A stretch of DNA of 10,615 nt, from assembly GCA_050701635.1 (NCBI GenBank), contig JBOGDF010000193.1, forward strand, positions 1 to 10,615, read 5' to 3'. Numbering within the stretch: the first letter of the stretch is position 1; every line of letters begins with the position of its first letter. Under the pieces are notes generated by a model that saw only the letters and a program-made list of their open reading frames with translations, did not search any database and was not told where the DNA came from. A program made the position numbers and the translations under genes. Source of the stretch: WHSM01 sp050701635 (lineage in GTDB: Bacteria > Actinomycetota > Actinomycetes > Mycobacteriales > Micromonosporaceae). Shown here piece by piece: positions 1 to 6,958 of the stretch.

Positions 1-1383
1 GTGCTGGGGGCGGGCGGGGGCGTGGGTGCACCGGCGACCGATACGGCGGCGGGTGCGCCGGCGACCGCTGCGGCGGCGGGTGCGCTGGTGGACAGCCGAT
101 CGCGAGAGGCGGTGGGCGCGCAGGCGGACGGGCGGTATCGGGAGACGTGGCGGGTTGACCTCGGGTCGGTGGGCGGGGACGTACGGGGGGTGGCGCCGGT
201 CGGTGGTGGGCTGCGGTTGGTGAAGCCGGAGCGGACCGGGCTCACCGACGGACGGGCTGGCGGCGTCTACACGTTCGGCGTACACCGGGCGAAGGTGGCG
301 GTGGACGAGATCACCGTGGCGCGGCGTACCAGCGGAATCGTGGTGGAGGTGCGGACCCGGCAGCCGGGCAGGGGCTGGTCGGAGTGGCGGGCGGCGGACC
401 CGACCGCCCAGCTGCCGGCGGGCAGCGAGGTCCAGCCACGGGCGGTCTTCACCGAGCCGGGCGCGACGCTGCGTGACCTCACACTCCGTGCGGTCGCCAC
501 CGGGCTGCGGGTCGAAACCAAGGGCGAACCCCTGACCTACCGGGTGTACGCCACGCGGGAAGGCCTGGTCGGCGGGCGTACCGCCAACGGGCACGTGATC
601 GTGAAGAACGACCGGTTCGCGGCGCTGCCGTCGCGGCGGGCGCTCGCCAGCAACGGCGGATCGGAGTACACCGTCACGGTGCGCTACCAGGGGCGCAGCG
701 CCACGGTGCCGATCTGGGACGTCGGGCCGTGGAACACCAAGGACGACTACTGGAACCCGGGGGCGGAGCGCCAGACCTTCGGGGACCTGCCGCAGGGCAA
801 GCCGGAGGCGCAGGCGGCGTACCAGGACGGCTACAACGGGGGCAAGGACGGCTCCGGGCGTACGGTGCGCAACCCGGCCGGGATCGACCTGGCCGACGGC
901 ACGTTCTGGCACGACCTGAAGATGACCGACAACGACTGGGTCGAGGTCACGTACAACTGGACCGACGGCGGCGCGTGGTCGTCGATCGTGGACGACGCGA
1001 CCAGCGGTCAGTTCACCGCGAGCGACGCCTGGAAGGCCGCCGACGACCAGCCCCAGCAGTACGGCACCGGCTACCGGTACGCCGCGCCGTCGCTGTTGGA
1101 CGACCCGGCGTGGTTCCGTACGGCGGTGCCGGAGGAGGGCGACTACGAGGTCTCCGTCTGGTATCCCGCCGCGCCCGACCACAACGCCGCGGCGTCGTTC
1201 CTGGTGCGCACCGCCACCGACGTCGACGTGGTCACCGTGGATCAGAGATCATCCGGGGGTACGTGGGTCAGCCTGGGCGTGTTCAGCCTGGCCGAAGGCG
1301 AGTACGACGTGGTCGGCGTCAGCCTGCTCTCGGCCGATCTCGGCGACGTGGTCGCCGACGCCATCAAGCTCACCCGCGCCTGA
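1..1383 (+). CDS. Secreted/surface protein with C-terminal golvesin-type domain (probably 5'-partial)
   Basis: The open frame runs from the first base of the window to a TGA stop, giving 460 residues. No ribosome binding site or signal peptide is visible, so the real start probably lies upstream; the GTG at base 1 may be internal. Residues 1-35 are Ala/Gly/Pro/Thr-rich with an imperfect GAPAT repeat, like a linker after a signal peptide. Residues 45-185 look beta-rich (WSEWR at 126-130). Residues 195-320 hold a run with VPIWDVGPWNTKDDYWNP at 236-253, which recalls double-psi-barrel (RlpA/expansin-like) cores, though that is only a resemblance. Residues 330-458, from DDATSGQFTASDAWK to the end, match the golvesin/xanthan-lyase-type beta domain found in extracellular bacterial proteins, ending DVVADAIKLTR. 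No catalytic residues can be assigned. A cell-wall or carbohydrate-associated binding role is inferred from domain type only. Confidence 0.8.
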   Translation: MLGAGGGVGAPATDTAAGAPATAAAAGALVDSRSREAVGAQADGRYRETWRVDLGSVGGDVRGVAPVGGGLRLVKPERTGLTDGRAGGVYTFGVHRAKVAVDEITVARRTSGIVVEVRTRQPGRGWSEWRAADPTAQLPAGSEVQPRAVFTEPGATLRDLTLRAVATGLRVETKGEPLTYRVYATREGLVGGRTANGHVIVKNDRFAALPSRRALASNGGSEYTVTVRYQGRSATVPIWDVGPWNTKDDYWNPGAERQTFGDLPQGKPEAQAAYQDGYNGGKDGSGRTVRNPAGIDLADGTFWHDLKMTDNDWVEVTYNWTDGGAWSSIVDDATSGQFTASDAWKAADDQPQQYGTGYRYAAPSLLDDPAWFRTAVPEEGDYEVSVWYPAAPDHNAAASFLVRTATDVDVVTVDQRSSGGTWVSLGVFSLAEGEYDVVGVSLLSADLGDVVADAIKLTRA

Positions 1384-1403
1384 CAGCGCCGGGCCGCAAG
1401 ATC

Positions 1404-1445
1404 ATGGGCACCTTCACGCAGTCATGACTACGTGAAGGTGCCCAT
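1404..1445. terminator. Near-perfect 42-nt palindrome, likely bidirectional terminator
   Basis: Arms 1404-1418 (ATGGGCACCTTCACG) and 1431-1445 (CGTGAAGGTGCCCAT) pair over 15 bp without mismatch. The 12-nt centre contains its own palindrome, AGTCATGACT (1420-1429), so only the C1419/A1430 pair breaks the symmetry. It lies 20 bp after the stop of the left gene and 17 bp beyond the stop of the convergent Memo gene, where a two-way terminator would sit. There is no U-tract, as is common for actinobacterial terminators. A dispersed palindromic repeat element is the alternative. Confidence 0.75.
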
Positions 1446-1462
1446 CACGTGGGTCGTGCGCG

Positions 1463-2293
1463 TCAGCGGATCGCGAAGGCGGGGTAGCCGACCACCCGGT
1501 CCGGGCCGCCTGCGGTGTCGGCGGAGGTACGCAGGTCGAGCAGCTCCGGGGTCAGCTTCGCCTCCCGCGCCCACCCGACGGTGCCCCGCAGCGCGAAGAC
1601 ACCGCAGGCGTCGCGTACCCCTATCGCCTCGGGTTGCAACCCCGTGACCGCCCCGGCGGTACGGGCGTCGAGCCGCTGCGCCGTCGCCTGGTCGTGGTAG
1701 TGCGAGAAGTCGGTGCTGCACACCAGCAGCGCGCCCTCGGCCACCGCCGTCTCGATCACCGCCACCACGTCGTCGACGGGGCAGGCGCCGACCCCGATCG
1801 GCAGCACCGCGATGTCGTCGCCGAGCGCCCGGATCAGGAACGGCAGCTGTACCTCGAGCGAGTGTTCCCGCTGGTGGGGGTCGTCGTCGGCGACCACGTA
1901 CAGCCCCGCCGAGAGCAGCGACCCGCGCAGCTCGGCGTCCAGCCGTACCTCGCCCAGCGGCGTTGCCCAGCTGTCCACCGTCGGTACGGCACAGCCGTCC
2001 AGCCGTACGAAGTGCGACGGCCCGACCAGCACCACCCGGGTGACCGCGCCGGCGTGGCGGCGGAGCCGGGCGTACGCGTGCGCGGCGACCGGGCCGGAGA
2101 ACCGGTAGCCGGCGTGCGGCACCACGTACCCGGCGGCGAGCGGATCGTCGTCCGGGACGTCCACCTCGGACATCAGCCGGTCCACCAGCGTGGACAGCTG
2201 CGCCGGGTCGCCCGGGTAGAACCGCCCCGCCACCGCGGCCGGCCGCACCCCTCCGGTCAACGGGCCATGGCCGGCGATCGGCCGGTCGCTCAC
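1463..2293 (-). CDS. amrB: AmmeMemoRadiSam system protein B (Memo family)
   Basis: This 276-residue protein matches the Memo family in length and motifs. It opens with an RPAAVAGRFYPGDP block (residues 17-30), followed by VVPHAGYRFSGP (57-68), VVLVGPSHF (87-95), EHSLEVQLPFL (144-154), STDFSHYHD (193-201) and a DACG segment (228-231). H60, H94, H198 and C230 fall where human MEMO1 has its three His and one Cys metal ligands, so the metal site looks intact. Memo proteins resemble class III extradiol dioxygenases in fold, but their reaction in bacteria is not established. The GTG start lies inside the end of the radical SAM gene (shared GTGA), which indicates translational coupling. The frame stays open upstream to about 3385, but that part is antiframe to the radical SAM gene and is not Memo-like. 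Probably cytosolic; no signal peptide or membrane segment is seen. Confidence 0.93.
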   Translation of the reverse strand: MSDRPIAGHGPLTGGVRPAAVAGRFYPGDPAQLSTLVDRLMSEVDVPDDDPLAAGYVVPHAGYRFSGPVAAHAYARLRRHAGAVTRVVLVGPSHFVRLDGCAVPTVDSWATPLGEVRLDAELRGSLLSAGLYVVADDDPHQREHSLEVQLPFLIRALGDDIAVLPIGVGACPVDDVVAVIETAVAEGALLVCSTDFSHYHDQATAQRLDARTAGAVTGLQPEAIGVRDACGVFALRGTVGWAREAKLTPELLDLRTSADTAGGPDRVVGYPAFAIR

Positions 2294-3546
2294 GGCTGTA
2301 CCACCGGCAGCGAGGTCCGCATCGGAGGCACGGCGGTACGCCGATCGTGCGGCCCCGGTTCGGTACGCCGATCTCGCAGCTGCACCGGCCGCCGCTTCGC
2401 GCCCCAGTCGCCTGCCGGGCCCTCGTACCGCCCGGGGAGTTGGGTGCCGCAGTGCCGGCAGGCGCCGGAGTCGGTCAGCTCGTACCGGCGCATCTCGTAC
2501 CAGTCGCGGACCACGACCGGCTGCTCGCAGCCGGGGCAGAAGGTGGTGCCGCCGTCGGTGTCGTGCACGTTGCCGGTGTAGACGTAGCGCAGCCCGGCGT
2601 CGAGCGCGATCTGCCGGCACCGGGACAGGGTGGCGGGCGGCGTACGGGGCACGTCCATCATCTTGAAGTCCGGGTGGAACGCCGAGAAGTGCAGCGGTAC
2701 GTCCGGCCCCAGGTGCTCCATCAGCCACGCGCACTGCTCCTCGATCTCCGAGGGCGCGTCGTTGTGATCGGGGATCACCAGCGTGGTGATCTCGAACCAG
2801 ACGTCGGTCTCGTGCTTCAGATACTCCAGGGTCTCCAGCACCACGCCGAGCTTGGAGAAGGTGATCTTCTTGTAGAACTCCTCGGTGAACGCCTTCAGGT
2901 CGATGTTCGCGGCGTCCATGTGCTGGTAGAACTCGGCCCGCGACGCCGGCTCCATGTAGCCGGCGCTCACCGCCACCGCCTTGATCCCGCGGTCCCGGCA
3001 GGCGTCCGCGACGTCCATCGCGTACTCCATGAAGATCACCGGGTCGTTGTACGTGAACGCGATCGACCGGCAGCCCAGCTTGGCGGCGGCGTCGGCGAGC
3101 GCGTCCGGGGAGGCGGACGAGGTGAGGGTGTCGATCTCGCGGGACTTCGAGATGTCCCAGTTCTGGCAGAACCGGCACGCCAGGTTGCAGCCCGCGGTGC
3201 CGAAGGAGAGGACCGGCGTACCCGGGAGGAAGTGGTTGAGGGGTTTCTTCTCGATCGGGTCCACGCAGAATCCGGACGACCGGCCGTAGCTGGCGAGCAC
3301 GATCTGGTCGTCGAGCCGGCCCCGTACGAAGCACAGCCCGCGCTGCCCGTCGCGCAGCTTGCACGCCCGGGGGCAGACGTCGCACTGGATCCGCCCGTCG
3401 TCCAGCGCGTGCCAGTGGCTCGTCGGCACGGTGTACGCCGAGTCGGCGCGCAGGTCGTTGGCGTCGGCGCCGGTGGTCCCGCCGGCGCCGGGCACGCCGC
3501 CGGTGCCGGCCGGTTTGCCGGTGGTTTCGCCGGTGCTGGTGGCCAT
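2290..3546 (-). CDS. amrS: AmmeMemoRadiSam system radical SAM enzyme (AmrS type)
   Basis: The 418-residue product has the radical SAM cluster motif CNLACRFC at residues 120-127 (CxxxCxxC; C120, C124, C127), followed by QNWDISKSREID. Typical AmrS features flank it: an N-terminal cysteine block IQCDVCPRACKLRDGQRGLC (53-72), YNDPVIFMEYA (166-176), NIDLKAFTEEFY (214-225), and two C-terminal Cys pairs, CPGC (337-340) and CRHC (363-366), that look like a zinc-ribbon. The family would cleave S-adenosylmethionine reductively at a 4Fe-4S cluster, but its substrate is unknown. I chose the ATG at 3546 because AGGGGG lies about 8 nt upstream and the conserved part begins around residue 44; the first 35 residues are a Gly/Thr/Pro-rich extension. 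An upstream ATG at 3678 would add 44 residues unlike the family. Residues 391-418 form a charged tail with DRRT twice. The stop overlaps the Memo start. Confidence 0.93.
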   Translation of the reverse strand: MATSTGETTGKPAGTGGVPGAGGTTGADANDLRADSAYTVPTSHWHALDDGRIQCDVCPRACKLRDGQRGLCFVRGRLDDQIVLASYGRSSGFCVDPIEKKPLNHFLPGTPVLSFGTAGCNLACRFCQNWDISKSREIDTLTSSASPDALADAAAKLGCRSIAFTYNDPVIFMEYAMDVADACRDRGIKAVAVSAGYMEPASRAEFYQHMDAANIDLKAFTEEFYKKITFSKLGVVLETLEYLKHETDVWFEITTLVIPDHNDAPSEIEEQCAWLMEHLGPDVPLHFSAFHPDFKMMDVPRTPPATLSRCRQIALDAGLRYVYTGNVHDTDGGTTFCPGCEQPVVVRDWYEMRRYELTDSGACRHCGTQLPGRYEGPAGDWGAKRRPVQLRDRRTEPGPHDRRTAVPPMRTSLPVVQP

Positions 3547-3761
3547 CCGGATCGCCCCCTCATGGCTTCGTACCCACGCTAGTCCGCCCAGGCGAGGAGT
3601 GCCCGACCCGGACGGCCACGACGGGTGTCGGAGATGTGGCGGTTTGCTCTCTGGATGTGCCGAGTGACCGAGTGTCATACTGCCTTTCGGTCAACCGGAG
3701 CCGATGGGTCTACGGCGTGGGGGGTGACCTCCCGCTCCACCCGCCCCCCGTGGAGGCCCGC
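3547..3761. promoter_or_regulatory. Divergent intergenic region between radical SAM and NOS genes
   Basis: These 215 bp separate the starts of two divergent genes, so promoters for both should lie here. The radical SAM side has AGGGGG shortly before its ATG, and the NOS side has GGAG about 6 nt before its ATG. The stretch around 3640-3685 is less G+C-rich than its surroundings. I see no convincing matched -35/-10 pair and no clear dyad, so the region is assigned by position rather than by motif. Confidence 0.45.
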
Positions 3762-5093
3762 ATGAGGCTCCGGCTGTTCACCCCGCCGTCCCCCCGTACC
3801 CCCCACTCCTCCGAGTCGCCGGCCCCGGCGTCGCAAGCGGAGCCGGCCGTCGGGTCCGCGGTGCCGCGACCGCCCGAGGAACGCAGCCTGGCGGACGAAG
3901 TGACGGCGGAGCGGGTGACGGCGGAGCGGGTGACGGCGCCGCGGGTGACGGCGCCGCCGGAGCCGGTGGATCCCGGGGCCGCCGAGGAGTTCCTGCGGCT
4001 CTACCACGCCGAGTGCCCCGTCCCGGGCTCGCTGTACGGGCGGCTGCGGCAGGTGCAGGCGGAGATCGCCGACACCGGCACCTACCGGCACACGTCCGCG
4101 GAGCTGACGTACGGGGCGCGGGTGGCCTGGCGGCACGCGTCCCGCTGCATCGGGCGGCTCTACTGGCGCAGCCTGCGAGTACGGGACCGCCGCCGGGTAC
4201 GCGAGCCGGACGAGGTCGCGAAGGAGGCCGCCGAGCATCTGCGGTTCGCCGGCAACGGCGGCCGGATCCGGCCCACCATCACCGTCTTCGCGTCCGACCG
4301 TCCGGAGCGTCGCGGCCCCCGGATCTGGAACGAGCAGCTGATCCGGTACGCCGGCTACCGGCAGTCCGGCGGCACGGTGCTCGGCGACCCCCGGTACGCC
4401 GGCTTCACCGACACCGCGCTGCGGCTGGGCTGGCGGCGCAGCGGTAACAGTGCCGAGCGGGGCCGGTTCGACGTACTGCCGCTGGTGATCGACGACGGGT
4501 CCGGCCAGCCCCGGCTGTACGAGCTGCCCGACGACGTCATCCACGAGGTGCCGATCACGCATCCCGAGCACGACTGGTTCGGCGAGCTCGGGCTGCGGTG
4601 GCACGCCGTACCGGCGATCTCGAACATGTGCCTGGAGATCGGCGGCGTCTGCTACGCCGCGGCCCCGTTCAACGGCTGGTACATGGGTACGGAGATCGGC
4701 GCGCGCAACCTCGCCGACCAGGACCGGTACGACCAGCTCCCCGAGATCGCGTCCCGGCTCAGCTGCGCCGTCGGCGAGGACCGTACGCTGTGGCGCGACC
4801 GCGCCCTGGTGGAGCTGAACATCGCCGTGCTGCACTCGTACGACCAGGCCGGGGTCACGATCGCCGACCACCACACCGAGTCCCAGCGGTTCCTCACCCA
4901 CCTGGAACAGGAGCGCCGCAACGGCCGCGAGGTGCCCGCCGACTGGAGCTGGATCGTGCCCCCGATCTCGGGCGCCGCGACCCCGGTGTTCCACCGCTAC
5001 TACCACGAGGCGGAGCTCTCTCCCGGGTACGTACACCACGCCGACGCGAAGCACCGCGCCCTGGGCTGCCCCCATCCAGGCCCCGTCCAGTAG
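3762..5093 (+). CDS. nos: Bacterial nitric oxide synthase oxygenase
   Basis: This 443-residue protein carries the NOS oxygenase signatures. The heme-thiolate segment AWRHASRCIGRLYW (residues 122-135) has C129 as proximal ligand, and the arginine pocket ISNMCLEIGG ... APFNGWYMGTEIGARNL (286-317) has E311 as the expected guanidinium-binding Glu. DHHTESQRF (369-377) and ADWSWIVPPISG (393-404) supply the pterin-side tryptophan region. NOS oxidises L-arginine to NO and citrulline. There is no reductase domain, as usual in bacteria, so electrons must come from separate flavoproteins, none of which is encoded nearby. The catalytic core starts near residue 70; the first 70 residues are a Pro/Ala/Ser-rich extension with tandem VTAER/VTAPR units. 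The ATG is preceded by GGAG; an in-frame GTG four codons upstream is an alternative start. The position expected to be Asn in many homologues (WRN) is His125 here. Cytosolic, apparently monocistronic. Confidence 0.95.
   Translation: MRLRLFTPPSPRTPHSSESPAPASQAEPAVGSAVPRPPEERSLADEVTAERVTAERVTAPRVTAPPEPVDPGAAEEFLRLYHAECPVPGSLYGRLRQVQAEIADTGTYRHTSAELTYGARVAWRHASRCIGRLYWRSLRVRDRRRVREPDEVAKEAAEHLRFAGNGGRIRPTITVFASDRPERRGPRIWNEQLIRYAGYRQSGGTVLGDPRYAGFTDTALRLGWRRSGNSAERGRFDVLPLVIDDGSGQPRLYELPDDVIHEVPITHPEHDWFGELGLRWHAVPAISNMCLEIGGVCYAAAPFNGWYMGTEIGARNLADQDRYDQLPEIASRLSCAVGEDRTLWRDRALVELNIAVLHSYDQAGVTIADHHTESQRFLTHLEQERRNGREVPADWSWIVPPISGAATPVFHRYYHEAELSPGYVHHADAKHRALGCPHPGPVQ
3900..3959 (+). repeat. 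15-bp tandem repeat in the NOS N-terminal extension
   Basis: Units begin at 3900, 3915, 3930 and 3945. The first two are identical (GTGACGGCGGAGCGG), the third has GCGCCG in the middle, and the fourth is truncated or diverged. They encode VTAER, VTAER, VTAPR and VTAPP (residues 47-66). The 15-bp period keeps the reading frame, so copy number can change without breaking the gene. Confidence 0.9.
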
Positions 5094-5098
5094 CGCCG

Positions 5099-6805
5099 TT
5101 ACTGGGAGGGCAGGGCCAGGGCCTTGAGGAAGATCTCGCCGATCTTGGACGGGTCGGTGGCGACGAAGACGCCGCCGCCGGTGGCGCTGGTGACCGACTC
5201 CAGCTGGTGCCTGTCCACGTCCGGGCCGATCCCGATCAGGACCACGTGCACCGGTTTCGCCGGATCGGACAGCTGCTCCAGCTTCTGCCGCAGCTGCTGC
5301 TCGGTGAGGCCGTCCGGGTCCTCGTTCACCCCGTCGGTCATCACCACGACGGTGTTCGCCTTCTCCGGGTCGTAGTTGGCGACCATCGTGGCGTACGCGG
5401 CGGCGATGGTGTCGTACAGGCCGGTGCCGCCGGTGGGACGGATCGCGCCGGAGGTGAGCGCCTTGGCGATGTCGGTACGGGTCGTGGTGAGCGGCCCGAC
5501 CGGGACCAGCTCCCGGTAGTCCCGGGCGCCGTCCAGCCGGGTGGAGAACACCCACAGCCCGAGCTCGGAGTCGTCGGTGAACAGCGCGAGCCCGCCGACC
5601 GCCGCGCGCCGGGTCACCTCCAGCCGGGTCAGCCCGCCGGCGGTCGGCACCGGCTGGGCCATCGAGCCCGACACGTCGACGGCGGCCAGCACCCGCGACG
5701 CCAGGCTGACCTCGGTCCACGAGGTGAGCGCCGAGGTCACCACGTCCGGCGGGATCGCGCGCGGCGGCGCCACCGGCTCCGGGCTCACCCCGTTGCCGGT
5801 AGGGAAGTCCGGGCCGACCGCCCCGTCGGGGGTACGGAATCCAGCGCGCGTCAGCACCGCCCGGGCCTGCTTGCCGCCCAGCCACCGCCGGAACAGCGCC
5901 GCCGCCTCGACCTCGGCTGGCGCCAGGTCGGGCGTGGTGGCGTACGGGTAGTCCAGGGCGGGCGCGGCGGGCTCCGGGTAGACCGCGGCGAGCGACACCG
6001 CAGGCTTGCCCGCGTCGTACCGCCGGACTTCGCGTTCAGAGAGCATCGCGGCCCGGATCGTGCCCTGCTCGTCGGGGGTACGCGGCATCCGGCTGAGCAG
6101 CTCGTCGCTGGTGCCGGCGCGGGCCAGCGACAGCCCGCGGAACGTACCGAGCACCGCGGTTTCCGGGTCTTTGCCGCCGATCTTGGCGGCGGACCTGGCG
6201 AGCTCCCCGGTGGCGAGCAGCCCGGCCAGCCCGACCGCCGAGCGGCGCGGCTCGATCAGCGCCACCGGCAGCGGCGGCTTGGCGTTCATCCCAGCGATCA
6301 CGTAGTCCCAGCCGATCCGCTCGGCGGGCCAGCCTTCGGCGCGGGCGTCCGGCTCCGGCAGCGCCAGCACCACCGGGCTCATCGCGATCGAGGGCGCGTT
6401 GCGGTGCAGCGCCTGGCGGTCCACGGTACGCAGCCGCGCCAGCCAGGTGGAGGCGTCCGGGATCCAGACCTGCGGCACGTCGGTGCCCGCCGCCTCGACG
6501 CCGGCGAGATCCAGGTCGCCGTGGTGCGCGGCGGAGATCGCGGCGGCCACCCGGGCCGGGTCGGTCCCGGTGACCCGTACGCTCACGCACCGGCCGCCGA
6601 CCGCGGGTTCGGTACGCCGGAACTGGTTGGCGGCTTCCCGTACGGCGTCGGCGATCTCGGGTGCGGTGGTCACCGACAGCGGCTGGGTGCCGTCACAGCT
6701 GCGCCCGGTGCTCGCCCACACCACCAGGCCGGTGAGCATGGCGAGCACCGTCGTACCGGCGACGACGAGCCAGACCCGGCTCGTCACGAGACGTTGTGAA
6801 GCCAC
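5099..6805 (-). CDS. Membrane-anchored substrate-binding/VWA domain protein
   Basis: The 568-residue product has one N-terminal membrane segment (about residues 11-32, VWLVVAGTTVLAMLTGLVVW) after a short basic start, so the rest should be outside the membrane as an anchored or slowly cleaved protein. Residues 45-345 resemble an extracellular solute-binding domain of the kind paired with VWA in actinobacteria; C37 and C73 could form a disulfide. The C-terminal VWA domain (about 370-560) has a complete MIDAS: DVSGSM (377-382), TGGTGLYD (458-465) and MTDGVNED (489-496), so it should bind a divalent metal and a protein partner. I chose the GTG at 6805 because AGGGGG precedes it at good spacing and the anchor then follows a typical short basic N-terminus; an ATG at 6853 would add 16 residues without a clear ribosome site. 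The partner and ligand are unknown. It converges on the NOS gene with a 5-bp gap. Confidence 0.88.
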   Translation of the reverse strand: MASQRLVTSRVWLVVAGTTVLAMLTGLVVWASTGRSCDGTQPLSVTTAPEIADAVREAANQFRRTEPAVGGRCVSVRVTGTDPARVAAAISAAHHGDLDLAGVEAAGTDVPQVWIPDASTWLARLRTVDRQALHRNAPSIAMSPVVLALPEPDARAEGWPAERIGWDYVIAGMNAKPPLPVALIEPRRSAVGLAGLLATGELARSAAKIGGKDPETAVLGTFRGLSLARAGTSDELLSRMPRTPDEQGTIRAAMLSEREVRRYDAGKPAVSLAAVYPEPAAPALDYPYATTPDLAPAEVEAAALFRRWLGGKQARAVLTRAGFRTPDGAVGPDFPTGNGVSPEPVAPPRAIPPDVVTSALTSWTEVSLASRVLAAVDVSGSMAQPVPTAGGLTRLEVTRRAAVGGLALFTDDSELGLWVFSTRLDGARDYRELVPVGPLTTTRTDIAKALTSGAIRPTGGTGLYDTIAAAYATMVANYDPEKANTVVVMTDGVNEDPDGLTEQQLRQKLEQLSDPAKPVHVVLIGIGPDVDRHQLESVTSATGGGVFVATDPSKIGEIFLKALALPSQ

Positions 6806-6958
6806 GTGACCCCCTGCAGGCAATTGCGCACAGCGTACGGGCTTCGCGGTCACCTAGGTGCACGACAGCCACCGGGCTACGCCGGGCCGACGAACGGGCC
6901 GCGGCTCAGCTCCGGCGCTGTCGTGCACCTAGTCGTAGGAGGTCACGTGTCCTTGCTA
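6806..6958. other. 153-bp non-coding gap with nested inverted repeats
   Basis: This gap separates the VWA gene start from the end of arsR, both on the minus strand. It should hold the VWA promoter and possibly the arsR terminator. It contains the 16-bp inverted repeat listed separately, and its two edges carry CACGTGACC (6803-6811) and GGTCACGTG (6941-6949), an outer 9-bp inverted pair. I see no convincing -35/-10 pair. Confidence 0.6.
6854..6932. repeat. 16-bp perfect inverted repeat with 47-nt spacer
   Basis: CTAGGTGCACGACAGC (6854-6869) is exactly complementary to GCTGTCGTGCACCTAG (6917-6932). The left arm overlaps a shorter palindrome, CACCTAGGTG (6851-6860), and both arms contain the palindrome GTGCAC. 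The 47-nt spacer is G+C-rich and may fold further. It could be an extended RNA hairpin terminating arsR, or two copies of a protein-binding site in opposite orientation upstream of the VWA gene. The arms are seen directly; the role is not. Confidence 0.75.

Noticed and set aside
2334..2373. 13-bp direct repeat CGGTACGCCGATC, 27 bp apart
   Set aside because: It lies inside the radical SAM tail and yields the repeated DRRT residues; it is short and made of words common in this genome, so it is not reported as an element.
2294..3385. Long upstream extension of the Memo reading frame
   Set aside because: It overlaps the radical SAM gene in another frame and is not Memo-like; the GTG at 2293 gives the normal family length.
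2347..3582. 411-codon plus-strand frame over the radical SAM gene
   Set aside because: It is antisense to a gene with intact CxxxCxxC and family motifs; no homology is recognisable.
3644..3681. Possible promoter TTGCTC ... CATACT
   Set aside because: The spacing between the two elements is about 26 bp, too long for a standard sigma-70-type promoter.
3675..5885. 736-codon open frame on the minus strand
   Set aside because: It is antisense to the clear NOS gene and out of frame with the VWA gene; composition is low-complexity and no motif is seen.
4598..6799. 733-codon open frame on the plus strand
   Set aside because: It crosses the NOS gene and the VWA gene in other frames; the product is Arg/Gly/Pro-rich without domains, typical of an antisense shadow in G+C-rich DNA.
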